Below, piece after piece: positions 51,001-53,771 of a stretch of 53,771 nt of DNA. The first letter of the stretch is position 1; the number at the start of each line of letters is the position of its first letter. The translations under genes and the position numbers were made by a program. Under the pieces are notes generated by a model. That model searched no databases and had not been told where the DNA came from. It saw only the letters and a list, made by a program, of their open reading frames with translations. Source of the stretch: Candidatus Alcyoniella australis (GTDB lineage: Bacteria > Lernaellota > Lernaellaia > JAVCCG01 > Alcyoniellaceae); the NCBI GenBank assembly GCA_030765605.1, contig JAVCCG010000146.1, positions 1 through 53,771 of the forward strand, read 5' to 3'.

Positions 51001-51604
51001 TTCTCAACCCCTTCCTCAGCGCCACCGGGAACTGTTGGCAATCCGGATACCCCTCGCACGGGTAGCGGAAGGTGCCGGTGGGATCTTGCGGGTCGTACCA
51101 GTTCATTGACTCGAACAGTACCTTCCACTCCTCCTCGGTGTTCTCCTCGAAGGTGCCGATCATCGAGATCGTCAGCAGGCCGGTGAGCATGTCCTTGATC
51201 AGCGGCGCAAGCTCCTCGCGCTCGGATACCCAGGCACGGATCGCGGCCAGACGCTCGGCGTCGTCGCAGTCGAGGAAGAACGACTTGCCCACGGCCTGCT
51301 TGGAGTACTTGTTGAGCATCAGCGCCACGGCGTACTGCCCCACGTTCTCGAGGTAGGCCGCCAGCACCCAGTCGCCGTGATAGTCCGAGCCCTTGAAGTC
51401 GTTGGGAATCTCCGGGTCGGCCGGGACGATGACGTCAACCGCCGCGGTGATCTCGGGCAACGGCGCGGGGCCGCTCTTGTTCAGCGGATCGCCCGGCCGC
51501 CAATCCTGGAAACCCAGAGGCAGGTCCTGGGCCATGATCGAGGTCGAAAGCAGAGTCGAGAAAAGCCCGACGGTCGTGGTCGTGATAAACGTGCGTCTGT
51601 CCAT
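50990..51604 (-). CDS. gluconate 2-dehydrogenase subunit 3-like protein, Tat signal
   Basis: 204 residues. The N-terminus MDRRTFITTTTVGLFSTLL has twin Arg followed by Thr-Phe-Ile and a hydrophobic stretch ending SIMAQD, a Tat signal. The family core is AAVDVIVPADPEIPNDFKGSD, and FLEPGY-type elements are replaced by LAPLIKDMLTGLLTISMIGTF. This small subunit is needed for export and stability of GMC dehydrogenases such as GADH and FDH. AGGAGGGG precedes the ATG, 9 nt after the multihaem gene. Confidence 0.85.
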   Translation of the reverse strand: MDRRTFITTTTVGLFSTLLSTSIMAQDLPLGFQDWRPGDPLNKSGPAPLPEITAAVDVIVPADPEIPNDFKGSDYHGDWVLAAYLENVGQYAVALMLNKYSKQAVGKSFFLDCDDAERLAAIRAWVSEREELAPLIKDMLTGLLTISMIGTFEENTEEEWKVLFESMNWYDPQDPTGTFRYPCEGYPDCQQFPVALRKGLRNGD

Positions 51605-51613
51605 CGGCCCCTC

Positions 51614-52456
51614 CTATTGCTCGCCGGGCATGTCGATGTGGCCGTTGATGTGGCTGCCCAACGGCAATATCTGCTGGTTCTCGTCCACCGAGCTGGGGTG
51701 GCACGAGTTGCAGTCGGCGTCGGCGTTGCCCTGGGGATCGGTTAGGCGGTGGCAGGCGCCGCAACGTGAGGCGTCGCCGCTTTGATCCCACCAGCCCGGC
51801 TGCTTGTGATCGCCGCCGCTGAGGGTCGCGCCGTGGCAGTAGACATTGGAACAGGTCTCGCCATCGTAGCTGGGCTGCGCGCCGTCGTGTGTCGCCATGA
51901 AGCCGAAGTTGATCTCGGCCACGTTGTCGCCGTCGATGTGCCCAGGCTTCCAGGTGCCGTTTGGCACCACGTGGCAGTTGACGCAGTTGACCTTGTGCGC
52001 GTCAATGGCGTCTCGCCGCATGGCCGCGTGCGCGCCCACGCCTTGCTCCTGCACATCGCACGAGCCCTCGAGGTTCTGCGGCGGCGAGGTCCCCAGGTTC
52101 CAGCCGTGGCACGAGCTGCAGCCCACTGCATAGTCGACCTCGCCGTTGTTGTGCCGCTCCGCATCGACGAACTCCCAGTTCTGGTCGACAACGTAGCCGT
52201 GGCAGCGGTAGCAACGGATGTTGTCCGGGTGGCGGCTGGTCTGCGGAGGAGCCCCATGACAGCTATCGCAGCCCTCGGGGACCTCCATCAGCGCAAAGCC
52301 GCAATCGTCGAGTTCGCCTTGGTCGTTGTCATCGTCATCGTCGCCATCAGTGCAGGTGGCCAGCAGCGCCAGCGCAAGCACGGCGATCAGCGCGACAATG
52401 ACCAACCACCAAGACGCGGCTTTTACTTTAGGTCGGTGTATTGTGTCGGTTTTCAT
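51614..52456 (-). CDS. seven-haem c-type cytochrome lipoprotein
   Basis: 280 residues. The signal peptide ends LLATC (lipidated Cys35), then an Asp run (38-43). Seven haem sites: CDSCH 63, CYRCH 82, CSSCH 113, CVNCH 158, CSNVYCH 202 (a CxxxxCH site), CGACH 232 and CNSCH 249. The CxxxxCH type is known from Geobacter-like multihaem families. First gene of the module, with GGAG before the ATG and a promoter upstream. It would pass electrons from the GMC enzyme to the membrane or an extracellular acceptor. Confidence 0.9.
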   Translation of the reverse strand: MKTDTIHRPKVKAASWWLVIVALIAVLALALLATCTDGDDDDDNDQGELDDCGFALMEVPEGCDSCHGAPPQTSRHPDNIRCYRCHGYVVDQNWEFVDAERHNNGEVDYAVGCSSCHGWNLGTSPPQNLEGSCDVQEQGVGAHAAMRRDAIDAHKVNCVNCHVVPNGTWKPGHIDGDNVAEINFGFMATHDGAQPSYDGETCSNVYCHGATLSGGDHKQPGWWDQSGDASRCGACHRLTDPQGNADADCNSCHPSSVDENQQILPLGSHINGHIDMPGEQ

Positions 52457-52509
52457 CCTGGCTCCAAAAAAAGGCTCAAGGCCGGGCGCAGCCGCCCGCT
52501 CAATAGAAT

Positions 52510-52538
52510 GTTTTACGGGTCGCGGTACGAGTGGTCAA
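52510..52538 (-). promoter_or_regulatory. sigma70-type promoter of the cytochrome/GMC module
   Basis: Minus strand: TTGACC, a 17-nt spacer, TAAAAC. The leader before the cytochrome ATG is about 45 nt and contains a 6-bp GC hairpin CGGGCG / CGCCCG (52482-52497). Confidence 0.6.
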
Positions 52539-52637
52539 GGCCTTAGCATTCAAGTCGGCAGGATGGGGTCATTATTAGAGTTTGAAACTATCGAGAGGCC
52601 AGCGTAGAGTTTAAGCACGCCCGTGGAGAGGATAAAC

Positions 52638-53585
52638 ATGAGCAGCCGCAGAAAATTCATCATCGGCTCGACCGCGGTCCTGGGCGGCGTGGCGGCCGGG
52701 GCGCATTTAAGCTCCTGCTCGGCGCACGACGCGCCGCGGGCGATCGGCAACACCGATCCGAAAACCGCCCTGGTGGCCTGGTACAGCCAGACCGGCCACA
52801 CGGCGCGCATGGGCAAGCTGATGGCCCAGACCTGGCGCGCGGCAGGGCTGGAAGTGCTGGCAAGCGACATCCGTAAAGTCGATCCACAGCAGGCAGCGCA
52901 ATACGACCTGCTGCTGCTGGGCGCGCCGGTCAACTTCATGGATCTGCCACCCAACGTACTCCAGTGGCTCGATCGCCTGCCCGACCTGGGCAAGTCCGCC
53001 TGCGCCTCGTACGTCACCTATGGCAACGACGGGCACAACGAGCACAACACCGCCTGCCATATCCTGGAGATCGCGGCGGAGCGGGGAGCGGCCACGGTGG
53101 GCATGGAGCTGTTCTCCAACATGAACACCTTTTCGCCGTTCTACCTCACGCAAAGCGGGCTGAAACGCGTGCTGCGCTACAGGAACCTGCCCGACGAACA
53201 GCAGTTCGAGCGCGCCCGCAACTTCGCCGCCGATGTATTGCAGGCGGTGCGCGCAGGACGGATCACGCCGATCGAACACAAGTTCGACATCGCGGCATTG
53301 GGCACGATGTTCGCCCCGGTCTGGTGGACCAAGCAGGCGATCAACCTACACCGCATCGACCCTGAGACGTGCATTGAGTGCGGCGCCTGCCAGGACAAAT
53401 GCCCGGTGGGCGCCATCGACTTGGCCGCGCGCAGCATTGACCACGACAAGTGCATCGCCTGCATGGGCTGCGTCAACAACTGCCCCACTACGGCCCTGGA
53501 GATGGAGCTGTTCGGCCGACGCGTCACCGGATTCAAACGGATGTGCGAGCAACAGGACATCGTCATTGCCGAGCCGGAAGTTTAA
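52638..53585 (+). CDS. Tat-exported flavodoxin-ferredoxin (EFR1-type) lipoprotein
   Basis: 315 residues. The start at 52638 has AGAGG upstream; a GTG 15 nt earlier would disrupt the signal. The N-terminus SSRRKFIIG (twin Arg 4-5) is a Tat motif and the signal ends LSSC (Cys27 lipidation likely). Residues about 42-190 are flavodoxin-like, with the FMN phosphate loop WYSQTGHTA. The C-terminus has two [4Fe-4S] loops, CIECGACQDKCP (Cys245-255) and CIACMGCVNNCP (Cys272-282). EFR1 proteins are usually cytoplasmic; folded FMN/Fe-S export fits Tat. Divergent from the cytochrome module, possibly exchanging electrons with it. Confidence 0.85.
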   Translation: MSSRRKFIIGSTAVLGGVAAGAHLSSCSAHDAPRAIGNTDPKTALVAWYSQTGHTARMGKLMAQTWRAAGLEVLASDIRKVDPQQAAQYDLLLLGAPVNFMDLPPNVLQWLDRLPDLGKSACASYVTYGNDGHNEHNTACHILEIAAERGAATVGMELFSNMNTFSPFYLTQSGLKRVLRYRNLPDEQQFERARNFAADVLQAVRAGRITPIEHKFDIAALGTMFAPVWWTKQAINLHRIDPETCIECGACQDKCPVGAIDLAARSIDHDKCIACMGCVNNCPTTALEMELFGRRVTGFKRMCEQQDIVIAEPEV

Positions 53586-53612
53586 TCCAAAATAAGCCGC
53601 CGACGTGGGGCG

Positions 53613-53751
53613 GGTCGTTGCTCAACGACCAGAAAAGTACGCGAGCCTTGCTGCGTATACATGAAAGAGGGCTGTCCTCGAGGTCTGTTTGATAAAACAG
53701 CCTCAAACGTTAAACGTGCTCATACGACACAAACTTTGAGGAGGACAGCCC
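53613..53751 (+). ncRNA. hairpin-rich segment upstream of a truncated coding start, possible IS end/RNA
   Basis: Three structures: GGTCGTT / AACGACC (53613-53619 / 53624-53630, loop GCTC); GAGG-CTGTTT / AAACAG-CCTC (53680-53704, one bulged T); and long-range GGGCTGTCCTC / GAGGACAGCCC (53669-53679 / 53741-53751) enclosing the second. The right arm contains the Shine-Dalgarno of the next start. This resembles the non-coding end of an insertion sequence; in IS110 elements that end makes the bridge RNA. The RNA identity is inference. Confidence 0.35.
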
Positions 53752-53752
53752 A

Positions 53753-53771
53753 ATGCAACTTTACATCGGCC
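53753..53771 (+). CDS. first codons of a truncated gene, possibly a transposase
   Basis: ATG at 53753 with a good AGGAGG 8 nt upstream; only MQLYIG is visible before the window ends. This start is compatible with IS110-type transposases (usually an early G-I-D), but six residues cannot prove it. The structured upstream segment supports a mobile element. Confidence 0.35.

Noticed and set aside
53641-53695. Short plus-strand frame after the flavodoxin-ferredoxin gene
   Set aside because: It runs through the inverted repeats of the possible IS end and has no ribosome site.

Overview
This is a GC-rich window from a Gram-negative bacterium, most likely an uncultured lineage with deltaproteobacterial-type gene content. 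The evidence is an outer-membrane porin ending in Phe, an OmpA-type protein, lipoproteins, CxxCH multihaem cytochromes, ferredoxin-linked 2-oxoacid oxidation, and exported proteins carrying long Asp tracts. No rRNA, tRNA or CRISPR array is visible, so the taxonomy is inference only.

Layout. 0.5-10.7 kb: an Asp-tailed subtilase, a methyltransferase/TPR pair, an exported TldD-like metalloprotease, an M20 peptidase coupled to a DUF3467 protein, a CitE-like lyase, a very small membrane protein that may contain selenocysteine, an SGNH hydrolase and a HAD phosphatase. 10.8-16.1 kb: a porin with a clear promoter and structured leader, a GMC flavoenzyme with a small partner, and a lipoprotein with Ca-loop repeats. 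16.3-19.6 kb: a complete ECF vitamin-type transporter (S, fused double ATPase, T). 19.6-23.6 kb: a gene-poor stretch, a ferritin-like protein, and divergent from it agmatinase plus arginine decarboxylase (putrescine synthesis). 23.7-27.2 kb: the rhamnose operon rhaDBA with its own promoter. 27.4-32.3 kb: exported proteins (VWA lipoprotein, OmpA-like, PLC-like Asp-tethered lipoprotein). 32.5-36.1 kb: MtfA-like peptidase, polytopic membrane protein, a truncated AEC permease and a Kv-type channel with a zinc-ribbon tail. 36.3-39.3 kb: korDABC plus an ACT-domain protein.

39.4-48.2 kb is a nine-gene minus-strand operon: TetR, PHP, two acyl-CoA dehydrogenases, an acyl-CoA ligase fused to an SCP2 lipid-binding domain, two thiolase-fold proteins that both lack the nucleophilic Cys, and two DUF35 proteins. 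It resembles sterol/isoprenoid side-chain degradation modules. Acetyl- or propionyl-CoA and reduced ferredoxin from kor would feed central metabolism.

48.3-53.8 kb holds a decayed SGNH hydrolase and an exported electron-transfer module: dihaem lipoprotein, GMC flavoprotein, Tat-exported small subunit and seven-haem lipoprotein. A Tat-type flavodoxin-ferredoxin lipoprotein follows. The window ends in a hairpin-rich segment in front of the first codons of what may be a transposase.

The most notable candidates are the possible selenoprotein at 8.75 kb, the Cys-less thiolase/DUF35 operon, the shared Asp-rich tethers, and leaderless or near-leaderless promoters at three genes.
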